Shown one piece after another: positions 46,438 through 55,088 of a stretch of DNA of 64,000 nt; position 1 is the first letter of the stretch, and each line of letters begins with the position of its first letter. The stretch comes from CAZPXZ01 sp965221505 (GTDB lineage: Bacteria > Pseudomonadota > Alphaproteobacteria > Rhodobacterales > CAZPXZ01). Where the stretch lies: the NCBI GenBank assembly GCA_965221505.1, contig CBDCSI010000001.1, positions 2,108,001-2,172,000 on the forward strand, given 5' to 3'. Made by a program: the position numbers and the translations under genes. The notes under the pieces were generated by a model that searched no databases, was not told the origin of the DNA, and saw only the letters and a list, made by a program, of their open reading frames with translations.

Positions 46438-48093
46438 CTACATGTTCGGATAGTTCGGTCCGTCGCCCCCTTGCGGAACCGACCACGTGATGTTCGCCGC
46501 AGGATCCTTGATGTCGCAGGTCTTGCAGTGGACGCAATTCTGGGCGTTGATGACGAACTCGGGCTTTCCGTCCCGCTGGACGACCTCGTACACGCCGGCC
46601 GGACAGTAGCGCTGCGCCGGCTCCGCGAACAGGGGCAGGTTCGCCGATATGGGCGCGTCCGGATCCTCGAGGCGGAGATGGCACGGTTGGCCTTCCGCAT
46701 GCGCCGTCCCCGAATAGCTCACGTTGGTGAGCCGGTCGAACGAGATCTTCCCGTCCGGTTTCGGGTATTCGATCGCCGGATACTCGCTCGCCAGTCCGGT
46801 GCTCTCCGAGTCGGACTTGCGATGACGAAGGGTGCCGAAGAGGGTTCCGCCGAACAGGTTGGCGAACCACATGTCGGCGCCGCCGAGCGCGAGACCGCCG
46901 ACGAGTCCGAAGCGGGACCAGAGCGGCTTGACGTTGCGGACGCGGCGGAGGTCGCGCCCGACCGCCCCGTTCGCGATCGCCTCGTCGAAGTCGGCGAGCC
47001 TGTCCCCGGAACGTCCCTCCCCGAGCGCCGCGAAGACGGACTCGCCCGCCAGCTTGCCGGACAGCACGGCGTTGTGCGTGCCCTTGATGCGGGGGACGTT
47101 GACCATTCCGGCCGCGCAGCCGACCAGGACTCCGCCGGGAAACGAGAGTTGCGGCATGGACTGCCAGCCGCCCTCGGTGATGGCCCGGGCGCCGTACGCG
47201 ATCCGGCGTCCGCCCTCGAGGAGCGGGGCGACGTCCGGGTGATGCTTGAAACGCTGAAACTCCATATACGGATAGAGATGCGGATTGGCGTAGTCCAGAT
47301 GCACCACGAATCCGAGCGAGAGCAAATTTTCGCCGAAGTGATAGGCGAAGGATCCGCCGCCGGTGCGCGTGCCGAGCGGCCATCCCATGGTATGCACGAT
47401 CTCGCCGGGCCGGTGGCGTTCGGGGGCGAGCTCCCACAATTCCTTCATGCCGAGACCGAACTTGGGCGGATCCCGGCCCTCGTCGAGGCGGAAGCGGAGG
47501 ATCAACCGCTTGGCGAGGGAACCGCGGGCGCCTTCTGCGACGACCACGTATTTGCCGAGAACCTCGACACCCGGTTCGTAGCCCGGGCCGGGTCGGCCGT
47601 CCTCGCCGAGGCCGAACTCGCCCGCCACGACGCCCCGAAGCGCGCCGTCCTCGGCGAATACCGCCTCCGACGCGGCAAATCCGGGCAGGACATGTACGCC
47701 GAGCTCTTCCGCCCGCTCCGCCAGCCAGCGGCATACGTTTCCGAGAGACGCGACGTAGCAACCCTCGTTGCTCATCAGGGGCGGCATGAGCGCGCCCGGG
47801 AGCCGGAGCGAACCGGCCGGGCCGAGCACCAGGAAGCGGTCGCGCGTCACCGGGGAGTCGAGCGGGCACCCTTTCTCCCGCCAGTCCGGAATCAGCGCGT
47901 CGAGGCCGACCGGGTCGACGACGGCGCCCGACAGGATATGGGCGCCGATTTCGGCGCCCTTTTCCAGCACGCAGACCTCGATTCCGTCGCCGCCGAGCTG
48001 CTTCAGGCGGATCGCCGCCGACAGGCCCGCCGGCCCGCCTCCGACCACGACCGCGTCGTATTCCAGCGCCTCGCGCCGAACCGGTGCCGACAT
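46438..48093 (-). CDS. Electron transfer flavoprotein-ubiquinone oxidoreductase
   Basis: Inner-membrane flavoprotein that moves electrons from acyl-CoA dehydrogenases via ETF to ubiquinone. 551 residues. FAD motif VVVGGGPAGLSAAI, GPAGSLRLPG, YAFHFGEN-type region, and the 4Fe-4S cysteines in CPAGVYEV and CVHCKTCDIKDP near the C-terminus. ATG 48093 has GGGAG upstream. It links to the acyl-CoA dehydrogenase at 51085, about 3 kb away. Confidence 0.95.
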   Translation of the reverse strand: MSAPVRREALEYDAVVVGGGPAGLSAAIRLKQLGGDGIEVCVLEKGAEIGAHILSGAVVDPVGLDALIPDWREKGCPLDSPVTRDRFLVLGPAGSLRLPGALMPPLMSNEGCYVASLGNVCRWLAERAEELGVHVLPGFAASEAVFAEDGALRGVVAGEFGLGEDGRPGPGYEPGVEVLGKYVVVAEGARGSLAKRLILRFRLDEGRDPPKFGLGMKELWELAPERHRPGEIVHTMGWPLGTRTGGGSFAYHFGENLLSLGFVVHLDYANPHLYPYMEFQRFKHHPDVAPLLEGGRRIAYGARAITEGGWQSMPQLSFPGGVLVGCAAGMVNVPRIKGTHNAVLSGKLAGESVFAALGEGRSGDRLADFDEAIANGAVGRDLRRVRNVKPLWSRFGLVGGLALGGADMWFANLFGGTLFGTLRHRKSDSESTGLASEYPAIEYPKPDGKISFDRLTNVSYSGTAHAEGQPCHLRLEDPDAPISANLPLFAEPAQRYCPAGVYEVVQRDGKPEFVINAQNCVHCKTCDIKDPAANITWSVPQGGDGPNYPNM

Positions 48094-48369
48094 TCGTTCT
48101 CCCGTCAAGCGAACCACGAAACCGTGCGGCGGCGCGATCGCATAGTCCGACAACCGACACGATCGGACGCGGCCTGCCAGGCGGCGCAGCCAGCGATTGC
48201 CCGCACATGCTCCGGGCCATGATACTGCAATCGATCCGTGGCCGCTAACGCAGGCGTCAGGGCGGAAGTCAACCGGCCGTCCCGGTTCGTCGCAGGGGTC
48301 TCCGCCCGACGGCCGGCCGTCGCCTTCGACGATTCGTCCGAACGCTTTCCGACTCCCGGAGTCGGCCCG

Positions 48370-48640
48370 GGCGGGAGGTCGGCCGATCGCAGCCCCGGAC
48401 TTGCGTTCCGCGAGCCGCAATTACGCAGGACTTCTGCAGAATTAGCCAGAATTCCGCCGACGCGCCAAGAAAGCGCCCGAGGCGCAACGCCGTATCGCCG
48501 GTCACTGCTCGCTGACCGTTGCGAATGCCCGTGACTCGATTTGCCGGCAGGTCGATCCGTCGCGCCAGTTCCGACGCACTCGTGCCGAGCGCTTCGAGAT
48601 CCTCGCGCCGCGTCTCGCCTGGACGGGTTCGCGAATAGGG
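48370..48640 (-). pseudogene. Remnant of a HigA-family antitoxin
   Basis: In one minus-strand frame I read PGETRREDLEALGTSASELA, then ARRIDLPANRVTGIRNGQRA and VTGDTALRLGRFLGASAEFW, which is the HigA helix-turn-helix with its hallmark end. There is no start codon before it in frame. After the EFWLILQK segment the frame is lost; another frame continues with LRLAERKSGAAIGR, the matching HigA tail. So the gene has at least one frameshift and lacks its start. Confidence 0.75.
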
Positions 48641-48647
48641 TGCCTCC

Positions 48648-48860
48648 TATCGGCGGTAGTCCGCAATTTCGACCCCTGCCGGTCCGGAGCCTCCTCCGGG
48701 CCGATCGAGGCAGACACCCCGCGGAACGTCGACGCGGACGCTCGACCGTCCCTTGCGCCGGCCTGCGAGCGCCTGCAGCCTGCTATAGGGGTCTGGCCAG
48801 GTCGACCGGGTTCGACGTACGGAAAGATGACGTCTGCCTCGGCGGTCGGACCTTCCTTTC
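48648..48860 (-). pseudogene. Remnant of a HigB-type toxin
   Basis: On the minus strand a frame ending at the TAG at 48648-48650 reads PYSRLQALAGRRKGRSSVRV, then VDVPRGVCLD and the ending VEIADYRR, aligning with the RLEALKGDRKGQ to DVEIVDYH end of HigB toxins. It stops 8 bases before the HigA relic, the usual toxin-first order. The N-terminal half is not recognisable and catalytic residues are doubtful, so I call it a decayed toxin. Confidence 0.6.
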
Positions 48861-48960
48861 CGGGGCGCAACCGCCTTTCCGTACCGGGTCGTCTGCGCCG
48901 TGCCCTGCCTGTCCTCGCAGGCGTTCGAAGAGATTCCGACTTGATCGACACCGAAGATCG

Positions 48961-49534
48961 GTCTAAATTATGGAACGCCGTCTATCATATAGTCTGCCTT
49001 GCGGGAGTCAGGTGTGAGACCGTTCGCGAGTTTCGTCGAGAAAGACTTGGACCGTGCGGGACTCCGCCGCCCCGGCCCGGTCCCGGAAACCGGACGGATG
49101 CGACGTGCCGAGGAGACGCACGACTCCCCCTTCGTCACGCGCGGCGGAAGTCGCGGCGCATCCGTCGGCGTCGACGCGCATCGGCAACGGCGTGAAGACG
49201 TCGTCCGGCGGGCAGCGCGTCGAGCCTCGAGCGGTGGCTGCCTGCTCCCGAGTCGAACGCTCGACGTCAGGACGTACGCGACCGAGGACGAGCGTCGGAC
49301 GAGGCACGGCGTGTCGCCTCCGGAATCGGCGCCTCCCAGGAGCGGCGACGGGACCGTGCCGGCGAAGCCGCCGGGCGACAAGACGGCTATCCTCGCGGCT
49401 CTCTGCGAGCGTGTCCGGAACCCGGACACGCGCCCCCGCCGGCTACGGCGGCGGGAGATTCTCGCCAACTCTGCACGCGCTAGCGAGAGCCGGCCCGCGC
49501 TCCTTCCGACAATCCAAGCGTGGAGACAAGAACG
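48961..49534. other. Non-coding stretch before the aldehyde dehydrogenase gene
   Basis: About 570 bases with no credible gene. Its first 35 bases are AT-rich for this genome (TATCATATAG near 48985) and could hold a promoter. No repeat or RNA gene seen. Confidence 0.4.
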
Positions 49535-51034
49535 ATGACTCTATCCGTGCTCGATACTCGGGACGCCCTCGGCGTCGCCTCCAATCGGTTCCTCGTAGAC
49601 GGAGATTGGGTCGATCCGGTCGGCACCCGCAGTCACGAACACCGCAATCCGGCCACCAACGAGGTGACGGCCGCCATCCCGATGGCCGACGACGTCGAGG
49701 TGAACCGCGCGGTCGAGGCGGCGCGCAAGGCCTTCGACGAAGGCCCGTGGCCGAGCATGGCGGCCGCCGACCGCACCAGGGTGCTGCTTCGCATCGCCGA
49801 CCTGTTCGAGGCGCATGCGGACGAACTCGCTCGCCTGCAGACGCTCGACAACGCAATTCCCTATCGGACGTGCGCCGGTATGGGGTTCACCGGCGCCCTC
49901 GGCGCGCAGATCTTCCGCCATCACGCCGGCTGGATCGACAAGATCAACGGAGAGACCTACCCGCAGTTCTCCGGCACGGTGCCGATGCGCTTCGTCACCG
50001 TGCGCGAGCCGGTAGGCGTCACGCTCGGGATCACCCCGTGGAACGCTCCGCTGCTGCAGATGCCGGAGAAGGTCGCTCCAGCGCTCGCGGCCGGCTGCAC
50101 GATCCTGCTCAAGTCCTCCGAATACGCGCCGTTGGCCAGCACGCGCATGGCGGAGTTGATCCAGGAGGCCGACCTGCCGCCGGGCGTCTTCCAGTATCTG
50201 ACCGGCGACGGCGCGACCGGCGACGCCATGGTCCGCCACCCGGGCGTGGACAAGGTCTGCTTCACGGGCTCCCGCGCCGTAGGCGAACACATACAGGCGG
50301 TCGCGGCCAAGGGGCTGAAGCGCGTCACCCTGGAACTGGGCGGCAAGAGCGCGGCGATCGTGTTCCCGGACGTGCCGGACCTCAAGGCCGCCGCCTTCCG
50401 GGTTATGGGCATGATGTCCATGTTCCTCTCCGGCCAAGTCTGTTCCACGACCAGCCGGGCGCTCGTGCATCGCGACGTCTACGAGGAATTCGTGAACCAC
50501 GCCAGGGCGCAGACCGAACTGGTTCGCTTCGGCGACCCGTTCGACGCCTCCACGACGTCGTCGCCGATCATCAACGCCCGGCAGCTGGAGCGGATCGAAG
50601 GCTACGTCGATCACGGTCAGCGCGAATCGCGCCTCGTCTTCGGAGGCGACCGCCCGGGCGGCGACCTGAGCGCAGGCAACTGGTTCAATCCGACCCTGTT
50701 CGCGGACGTCCCGGAAGACGCCGTCATCGCGCAGGAGGAGATCTTCGGACCAGTCCTGTCGGTCATCCCCTTCGAAACCGAGGAGGAAGCGATCCGCATC
50801 GCCAACAACTCGGAATACGGCCTGTCCTCGGGCGTCTATACCGGCAGCCCGGGTCGGGCCTGGCGCGTGGGACTGGCGCTTCGCACCGGCACCGTCGGCG
50901 TCAACGGCTACGCATTCATGCCGAACTCGCCGTTCGGCGGATTCAAAAGCTCGGGTCTCGGGCGCGAAGGCGGATTCACCTCGATCGAAGCCTTTACCGA
51001 GTTGAAGACGATCATGTTCAACCTGGAGGTCTGA
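49535..51034 (+). CDS. Aldehyde dehydrogenase family protein
   Basis: 499 residues, NAD(P)-dependent aldehyde oxidation. Catalytic Cys in SGQVCSTTSR, general-base Glu in VTLELGGKS, cofactor motif FTGSRAVGEH (GSxxxG), and ITPWNAPLLQMPEKVAPALAAGC. ATG 49535 has GGAGA about 9 bases upstream and a GTG five codons earlier is less likely. It has no adjacent co-directional partner; the substrate is unknown, perhaps an intermediate of the catabolic genes downstream. Confidence 0.93.
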   Translation: MTLSVLDTRDALGVASNRFLVDGDWVDPVGTRSHEHRNPATNEVTAAIPMADDVEVNRAVEAARKAFDEGPWPSMAAADRTRVLLRIADLFEAHADELARLQTLDNAIPYRTCAGMGFTGALGAQIFRHHAGWIDKINGETYPQFSGTVPMRFVTVREPVGVTLGITPWNAPLLQMPEKVAPALAAGCTILLKSSEYAPLASTRMAELIQEADLPPGVFQYLTGDGATGDAMVRHPGVDKVCFTGSRAVGEHIQAVAAKGLKRVTLELGGKSAAIVFPDVPDLKAAAFRVMGMMSMFLSGQVCSTTSRALVHRDVYEEFVNHARAQTELVRFGDPFDASTTSSPIINARQLERIEGYVDHGQRESRLVFGGDRPGGDLSAGNWFNPTLFADVPEDAVIAQEEIFGPVLSVIPFETEEEAIRIANNSEYGLSSGVYTGSPGRAWRVGLALRTGTVGVNGYAFMPNSPFGGFKSSGLGREGGFTSIEAFTELKTIMFNLEV

Positions 51035-51084
51035 ACGGGCGAGCCGCGCGAAGATCCGGACGAGGCCTGCGTACCGCCGCGCGG

Positions 51085-52314
51085 TCAGCCGGTCAGTTCC
51101 TTGCCGAACAGGGCGCGGGCCACGACGAGCCGCTGGATCTCGTTCGTCCCTTCGTAGATTTCCGCGATCTTGGCGTCGCGGTACATCGTCTCGACGGCGC
51201 TGTGGCGATCGTCATGGGTCAGGCTGCGCATGTAGCCGTAGCCGCCCATGGCCTGCACCGCGTCCCGCGCCATGTCGACGGCCAATTCGGTGGCGTAGAA
51301 CTTGGCCATCGCCGATTCCGGCTCGGGAAACTCCGTTCCGCGATCCATTCTCAGCGACGCCTTGAGATAGAGGTTGCGCGCGTTCTCGATGCCGGTGGCG
51401 CGCTCGGCCATCCTGAATTGCCAGTACTGGTTGGCGCCGATCGGCCTGCCGAAGGCGCGGCGAGTCTTCAGATGCGCCATGGCCTCGTCGAAACAGGCCT
51501 GCGCCATTCCGACGCCGGTGGCCGCAATGCCGATCCGTCCGTAGGTCAGCGTCTGCAGCGCGACCCGCAGCCCCTCGCCCGGCGCGCCGATCCGGCGGCT
51601 CTCCGGCACCTCGACGTTCTCGAGGTAGACGTCGCCGGTCAGCTGGCCGCGATTGCCCAGCTTGCGGTCCGGAGCGCCGACCCGGACGCCTGGCGACTTC
51701 AGGTCGATCAGGAGCATCACCAGACCGTCGTCGCTGTCGCAGAGCATGACGACGAAATCGGCCACCGGCGCGTTGGTGATCCATCGCTTGTGGCCGTTCA
51801 CGACGTAGACGGAGCCCTTGCGCGCCGCGAAGGTCCGGATCGCCCGGCGGGAGAGGTCCGTGCTGGCCTCCGGCTCCGTCGTGGCGAAAGCTCCGATCCT
51901 GGCGCCTGAGGTCACGGGAAGCAGGTATTCCTCGCGCAACTCCCGCGAGGCGCGCTCCAGCGTGCGTCCGGCCAGGATGCAGTGCACGTCGTAGACCGCC
52001 GCGACCGAATTGGAATAGTACGAGAGTTCCTCGATGGCGGTCGCCGTCGACGCGACCCGGTGCTCGAGACCCCTGCCCCGGTCTTCCGCCGCGAACGGGA
52101 TCCGGAACAGGCCCGCCTCTCCCATGGCGTCGAAGACGTCACGCGGAAAGTTTTCGACCGATTCGTCCGCCTCGCCGATCTCCCGTGCGCGCGGCCGCAC
52201 CACGCGTTCGGCGAACTCCCGGACCTCGGCGCGAACCGACAGCACTTCCTCGGGGGACAGCATGTCGTGGTAGACGCCGTCCGACATGCGAGGCACGCGG
52301 TTCGAAGTCGTCAT
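51085..52314 (-). CDS. Acyl-CoA dehydrogenase
   Basis: 409 residues, FAD enzyme introducing an alpha-beta double bond in acyl-CoA. Signatures: GAFATTEPEASTDLSRRA, KRWITNAPVADF, RRAFGRPIGANQYWQFRMA, and AQAMGGYGYM-type region with the catalytic glutamate in IYEGTNEIQR. Electrons would go to ETF and the ETF-QO encoded at 46438. Start ATG 52314, GAGAGAC before it. Divergence from known subtypes prevents naming the substrate. Confidence 0.93.
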   Translation of the reverse strand: MTTSNRVPRMSDGVYHDMLSPEEVLSVRAEVREFAERVVRPRAREIGEADESVENFPRDVFDAMGEAGLFRIPFAAEDRGRGLEHRVASTATAIEELSYYSNSVAAVYDVHCILAGRTLERASRELREEYLLPVTSGARIGAFATTEPEASTDLSRRAIRTFAARKGSVYVVNGHKRWITNAPVADFVVMLCDSDDGLVMLLIDLKSPGVRVGAPDRKLGNRGQLTGDVYLENVEVPESRRIGAPGEGLRVALQTLTYGRIGIAATGVGMAQACFDEAMAHLKTRRAFGRPIGANQYWQFRMAERATGIENARNLYLKASLRMDRGTEFPEPESAMAKFYATELAVDMARDAVQAMGGYGYMRSLTHDDRHSAVETMYRDAKIAEIYEGTNEIQRLVVARALFGKELTG

Positions 52315-52427
52315 GTCTCTCGTCCTTTCGCAATGCGCAAATCCGTGCCCGTCGCGATCCCCGGTCTTCGGTGCGAGGGGCGTAGCGTATGCGCGGCACG
52401 GCACGTCGGTCCGCGGCTGTCCCCTCG

Positions 52428-53363
52428 TCAGTTCGCGGGATCGTACGCAGTCGCCCGGGCGTGAGCCGACAGGAAAGCGGCGGCGCGCTCGAGAGACCGC
52501 TCGGCTTCGGGCGCGTCGGGCGAATACCGGTGCCAGACGTGCGGCATGTTGGGCCAGTGCTCCAGCGCCACCGGCGCCCCCGCCGCGACCGCGGCATTCG
52601 CGAACGCGAGCCCGTCGGCCTTCACGTAGTCGGCGCCGCCGATCTGGATCAGGGTAGCGGGCAGCCGGGACAGATCCTGCGTCAGGGGATTCAGCCGCGG
52701 ATCGCCGCGACGCTCCGGCGGGGCGGCCAGGGCGATCATCTCGCGCGCACGACCGTGGGTCCGCAGATAGCCGGACGACCCGATATCGAACGCCAGCATC
52801 GGAGCCAGCAGGGCCAGGCAGCCGATCCGTCGTCGGTCCGGATGACCCAGGGCGAGGTGAACCGCCAGCGCGCCCCCGACCGAGTCCCCGGCGACGACGA
52901 CGGGACCCTCGCCCGGGAGCCAGGAGAGAGCGCGCTCGGCGTCGTCGAACGCGGCCGGAAACGGATGCTCGGGCGCGAGGCGATACTCGGGAAAGGCCAA
53001 GGACGTACCCAGGGCTTCGGCGAGCCGCAGCGCGATGTGCCCGTGGGTGCGGATCGTACCGCCGACGAAGCCTCCCCCGTGCAGGTAGAGCAGCGCCGGC
53101 TCCTCACCGGGCACGGTGCGGATCGCGAGTTCGCCGGCGTATTCCGTGCGAAACCGGGAGGCCGTGTCTCTGCCGCGTGCGCTTGCCTCCAGCGCGGCCC
53201 GCGCTCCGGCGAGATCGAAGGTCTCGTCGTCCACGCCCTGCTCGACTCGCGCCTTCGCATAGGCGGCTGCCTGCGACTGCAGGTCGGGCGACAGCCCGTC
53301 CACGCGCGACGAGCTCAGGGCAGCGCCGGACGATACGTCGGCGATCCGGGAGTTCCGCTTCAT
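52428..53363 (-). CDS. Alpha/beta hydrolase, HSL-type esterase/lipase
   Basis: 311 residues. Oxyanion motif LYLHGGGFVGG and nucleophile elbow VVVAGDSVGGALA (Ser), with the acidic and His residues in GGADYVKADG and NMPHVWH near the C-terminus: a hormone-sensitive-lipase-family esterase. Starts at ATG 53363; no obvious signal peptide. It faces away from the operon at 55089, separated by a 1.7 kb spacer. Likely an ester hydrolase in the catabolic block. Confidence 0.88.
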   Translation of the reverse strand: MKRNSRIADVSSGAALSSSRVDGLSPDLQSQAAAYAKARVEQGVDDETFDLAGARAALEASARGRDTASRFRTEYAGELAIRTVPGEEPALLYLHGGGFVGGTIRTHGHIALRLAEALGTSLAFPEYRLAPEHPFPAAFDDAERALSWLPGEGPVVVAGDSVGGALAVHLALGHPDRRRIGCLALLAPMLAFDIGSSGYLRTHGRAREMIALAAPPERRGDPRLNPLTQDLSRLPATLIQIGGADYVKADGLAFANAAVAAGAPVALEHWPNMPHVWHRYSPDAPEAERSLERAAAFLSAHARATAYDPAN

Positions 53364-54181
53364 TACGCCGGCTACGACAGGGGATCGGGTCGGGAACCGG
53401 GATTCCCAGCAAGTTCCGAGGACCGGAGCAGCGAAATCCGCCGGGCGAACCCGCCGGCAGGCATCTCGCGGCGGTCGGCGAGAACCGGACCGACGACGAC
53501 GCGCCGGCGAGTCGGATCGCATCCCGCAACCCGGACGTCCCGGCCTTCGGTCACGCGCCCGCCGAGATCCCGTAGGTTCGCCGGATGCGCCGCAACGGTC
53601 TCCTCCGCCACGCTCCCGTTCCGCGCCGGTCCAGCCCGAGTCATCGCGCACCCATTTGCCGCCGTTTGTTCTAATAGGCAGAACTCGTCTTACCGTACAG
53701 ACATGCCTACGAGTGTCAAGGAACCTCTCGAGCAGTCGACTGCGGCTGCGGGCGGCGAGCGACGATTCGCAAGGCCGGATGACGGAGACGGGCGGGCGCG
53801 TTCCGTCCCTGAAGGCGAACGGCACCCAGCGACATGCCCGACTCTTCCGTCACGCTATCCGACAGGACCGACGACGTCCGTGGCGCAGAGCGTTTGTGCT
53901 CCCATGCGGCATCTCGCCCGGAAGTCCATCTGCCGTCCGAGCTTCGGTGGATAAGATCGCGATGTCCGTGCCCCGCGCATCCGCAGCGAAGCGGTGCCGT
54001 CGGGTCGGACCCGCATCGACGGCACCTTCCGCGCACCTTCCTCGGAATCCGCCTGTGGCGACGTATCCCACATATGCTACGCGTGCAATTCGTCAGCCGG
54101 TTCGAGCGTCGTCGCAATCGATCCGACCGGGGTGATGCGCGATGTCCGAGCAGGGAGACGACCCTGACCGAGAAGAAAACC
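53364..54181. other. Spacer upstream of the esterase, with one copy of a repeat
   Basis: About 800 bases with no convincing gene. Near 53635-53703 it holds one copy of an imperfect direct repeat whose second copy lies at 54958-55026. Short arginine-rich frames here look like translated spacer. Confidence 0.4.
53635..53703 (+). repeat. Imperfect direct repeat, copy A
   Basis: Shares with 54958-55026 the blocks CCCGAGTC, CGCGCACCC, GTTCTAATA, GCAG and GTCTT, in the same order and spacing, roughly three-quarters identical by eye. The centre is AT-rich for this genome. Probably a promoter or regulator site duplicated with its flank; the strand of action is unknown. Confidence 0.55.
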
Positions 54182-54394
54182 TTGACCGGTGAGAAGACCC
54201 GAGACCCGAACGAGTACACGGCGGAGGAAGTCTATTCGAGGCTCAGGGCCATGGGCGAGAACATGACCGAGGAAGACGTCCGCGAACGGAAGATTTCCTT
54301 CATTCTCGGGACGGTCAGCCGGAATAGCGGCATTCGGCGGAAGGACGTCGAGAACTACCTGGATCGGCACAAGCGAGGGCGAGCCGCCGCATGA
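54182..54394 (+). CDS. Small protein, uncertain
   Basis: A 70-residue frame from a TTG (the CTG at 54164 is also possible), reading GEKTRDPNEYTAEEVYSRLRA and ending HKRGRAAA with two charged helices (EDVRERKISFILGTVSRN, RKDVENYLDRH). The composition is unlike the arginine-rich spacer frames. A second frame starting at 54142 (MSEQGDDPD) runs into it, so the original start may have been lost to a frameshift. Its stop overlaps the next start (ATGA). No family recognised. Confidence 0.35.
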   Translation: MTGEKTRDPNEYTAEEVYSRLRAMGENMTEEDVRERKISFILGTVSRNSGIRRKDVENYLDRHKRGRAAA

Positions 54395-54543
54395 TCGCAT
54401 TCGAGCTGGCAGGCAGAGACGAAGACCGTCCGGTCTACCGGGAACTTGAGATATCCAACGGAGAGCGCCACTACGACTCTCTCGAAGCCGTAACGGCAAC
54501 GACCGATCTGCACGAGCGGCGAGCCAGTTCGTGTCGTGCCTGA
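54391..54543 (+). CDS. Small protein overlapping the previous frame, uncertain
   Basis: Fifty residues, start overlapping the previous stop as ATGA: MIAFELAGRDEDRPVYRELE, then ISNGERHYDSLEAVTATTDL and a short tail. A shift of frame near 54515 would continue as ASQFVSCLKNGAWLGGNPVL, which reads more like protein than the stop-terminated version, so this may be a broken longer gene. No family recognised. Confidence 0.3.
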   Translation: MIAFELAGRDEDRPVYRELEISNGERHYDSLEAVTATTDLHERRASSCRA

Positions 54544-54724
54544 AGAACGGCGCATGGCTCGGGGGAAATCCTGTCCTTCCGGAACCGCTCCGCCGAAACG
54601 GGGCGAATTCCTGAATGCGCTGAAATCGGTTGACCGGATCGAACCGCAGTTTGCCGACCCGGAGGCGCTGGAGCCGGTGTCCGCACGATTGTTTCGTCTG
54701 TCGCTCGAGCGGAAGCGGGCATAG
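54536..54724 (+). CDS. Third small overlapping frame, uncertain
   Basis: A 62-codon frame (GTG; ATG 54554 is possible) overlapping the previous stop, containing RGEFLNALKSVDRIEPQFAD and EALEPVSARLFRLSLERKRA. It could equally be noise. Listed because three frames in a row overlap as coupled genes would. Confidence 0.2.
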   Translation: MPEERRMARGKSCPSGTAPPKRGEFLNALKSVDRIEPQFADPEALEPVSARLFRLSLERKRA

Positions 54725-54957
54725 AAATCCCGGCTTCAGGGACGGCACTCGCGCGAATCGGGACATTGCCGCACAGACTTCGCGACCGCGCGAGAACGGA
54801 GCGCCCCCGCCGGCAAGACCGGAACCGGCATGAGATCCAGCCAAGGTCGCGACTTGGCGTTCAAGAGTCTCGTGCCCCCAATGCGCCGCATGCCCGGGTC
54901 GTCGCCGAACGCGCTTCCGAAGACTCGTCGGCGGCCGTTTCGGGTCGCGCGAGGCGT

Positions 54958-55026
54958 GCCCGAGTCGCCGCGCACCCGACCGCCGCCAGTTGTTCTAATA
55001 TGCAGGACTGGTCTTGCCCCGCAGAC
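54958..55026 (+). repeat. Imperfect direct repeat, copy B
   Basis: Second copy of the repeat at 53635-53703; it ends 62 bases before the quinone-oxidoreductase gene at 55089, so here it lies where the operon promoter should be. GTTGTTCTAATATGC is the best conserved core. Confidence 0.55.
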
Positions 55027-55088
55027 AAGACGTAAGCTGTCAGCCAGGCGCGGTGCCGGCACCGCCCTGTGCGAAGGAGGCGAAACTC

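Noticed and set aside
49054..51909. 951-codon plus-strand frame covering the aldehyde dehydrogenase
   Set aside because: Different frame from the true dehydrogenase, repetitive arginine content, and it runs on antisense to the acyl-CoA dehydrogenase.
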